A stretch of 64,000 bases of DNA. Source: Nostoc sp. PCC 7524. Its GTDB lineage: Bacteria; Cyanobacteriota; Cyanobacteriia; Cyanobacteriales; Nostocaceae. The DNA lies in assembly GCF_000316645.1 (NCBI RefSeq), contig NC_019684.1:3997501-4061500 (forward strand), given 5' to 3'. The translations under genes and the position numbers were made by a program. Below, piece after piece: positions 63,790-64,000 of the stretch; the first letter of the stretch is position 1; each line of letters opens with the position of its first letter. The notes beneath the pieces are model-generated. The model was not told the origin of the DNA, did no database searches, and saw only the letters and a list, made by a program, of their open reading frames with translations.

Positions 63790-64000
63790 CTATTCCCCTC
63801 CTGTTGCTTCAGGATGATTTAGGGCTGTTAAAATCGCTGACGAATCTGTAACAAAACCAAAACATTGTTTGACGTTATACAAGGTCGCTAGCCAACAGTA
63901 ATCAGGAGATGTTGTAGCAGTGCAGTCTTTAATTAAAATACAATCGTACCCTAGGAAATTAGCATCACATAACGTAGTTAATACACATTGATCAGCGTTG
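63790..64000 (-). CDS. Isochorismatase-like cysteine hydrolase, C-terminal part
   Basis: The last 69 residues of a gene that enters from outside the window. 'DQCVLTTLCDANFLGYDCIL' followed by 'IKDCTATTSPDYCWLATLYN' resembles the nucleophile-Cys region and following helix of the isochorismatase-like cysteine hydrolase superfamily (pattern T-x-x-C-V-x-x-T). The C terminus 'LNHPEATGGE' is polar. It is translated just ahead of the cupin gene. A link to siderophore biosynthesis (isochorismate hydrolysis) cannot be claimed from this fragment. Confidence 0.65.
   Translation of the reverse strand, partial: NADQCVLTTLCDANFLGYDCILIKDCTATTSPDYCWLATLYNVKQCFGFVTDSSAILTALNHPEATGGE

Overview
The window comes from a filamentous, probably heterocystous cyanobacterium of the Nostoc/Anabaena type. 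The evidence is the dense occurrence of the HIP1 octamer GCGATCGC, 7-bp tandem repeats of the STRR type, other Nostoc-style hairpin repeats, chlorophyll-binding IsiA/Pcb proteins, an isiB flavodoxin closely resembling known Anabaena flavodoxin, and an exosortase/PEP-CTERM surface protein. Almost the whole window is an iron-acquisition and iron-starvation island.

Layout. 1-5.1 kb: the start of a very large repeat-rich surface/extracellular protein (minus strand, running off the window) and an unrecognised gene. 5.7-45.7 kb: five versions of one module, each an AraC/PchR-like regulator, a TonB-dependent outer-membrane receptor carrying an N-terminal AMIN domain, and a FecB-like periplasmic binding protein. 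Modules 1, 3, 4 and 5 are on the plus strand (from 6.3, 28.9, 34.3 and 39.9 kb) and module 2 is on the minus strand (21.4 to 13.7 kb). A sixth is represented only by a binding-protein tail at 5.7 kb. The modules share one FecCDE-type importer (21.4-24.4 kb) and lie with three ABC exporter-type proteins (11.8 kb, and a pair at 24.9-28.6 kb). Modules 2 and 5 carry a Suc_Fer/Apd1-like [2Fe-2S] protein and module 1 carries a DUF1636 thioredoxin-like [2Fe-2S] protein, both candidate ferric-siderophore reductases. Tandem ~19-22 bp operators with a CCG core lie between regulator and receptor in modules 1, 3, 4 and 5, and their sequence varies along with the DNA-recognition helices of the regulator.

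46.5-52.4 kb: an isi cluster encoding a three-helix mini CP43-like protein, an IsiA-PsaL fusion, flavodoxin IsiB, an alpha/beta-hydrolase-fold protein, full-length IsiA and another IsiA/Pcb paralogue. These are iron-stress antennae and the ferredoxin substitute. 52.5-58.5 kb: two small conserved cyanobacterial genes, a WD40 protein split by an IS4-family element, and a PEP-CTERM surface protein. 58.6-61.8 kb: ferritin, FeoA and a FeoB encoded as two separate ORFs (iron storage and Fe2+ uptake). 61.9-62.8 kb: a PIN toxin/antitoxin pair bracketed by a 38-bp duplication of the moaE 3' end. 62.8-64 kb: MoaE, a cupin and the end of an isochorismatase-like hydrolase.

Mobile DNA is prominent. Two 1603-bp copies of one IS4-family element encode the same transposase. 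One sits in the WD40 gene with an 11-bp target duplication. The other has beheaded the module 2 receptor and abuts a truncated group II intron that had itself entered an Rpn-like ORF. A MITE-like element with a 9-bp target duplication lies upstream of the isi cluster. No tRNA, rRNA or CRISPR array was seen.
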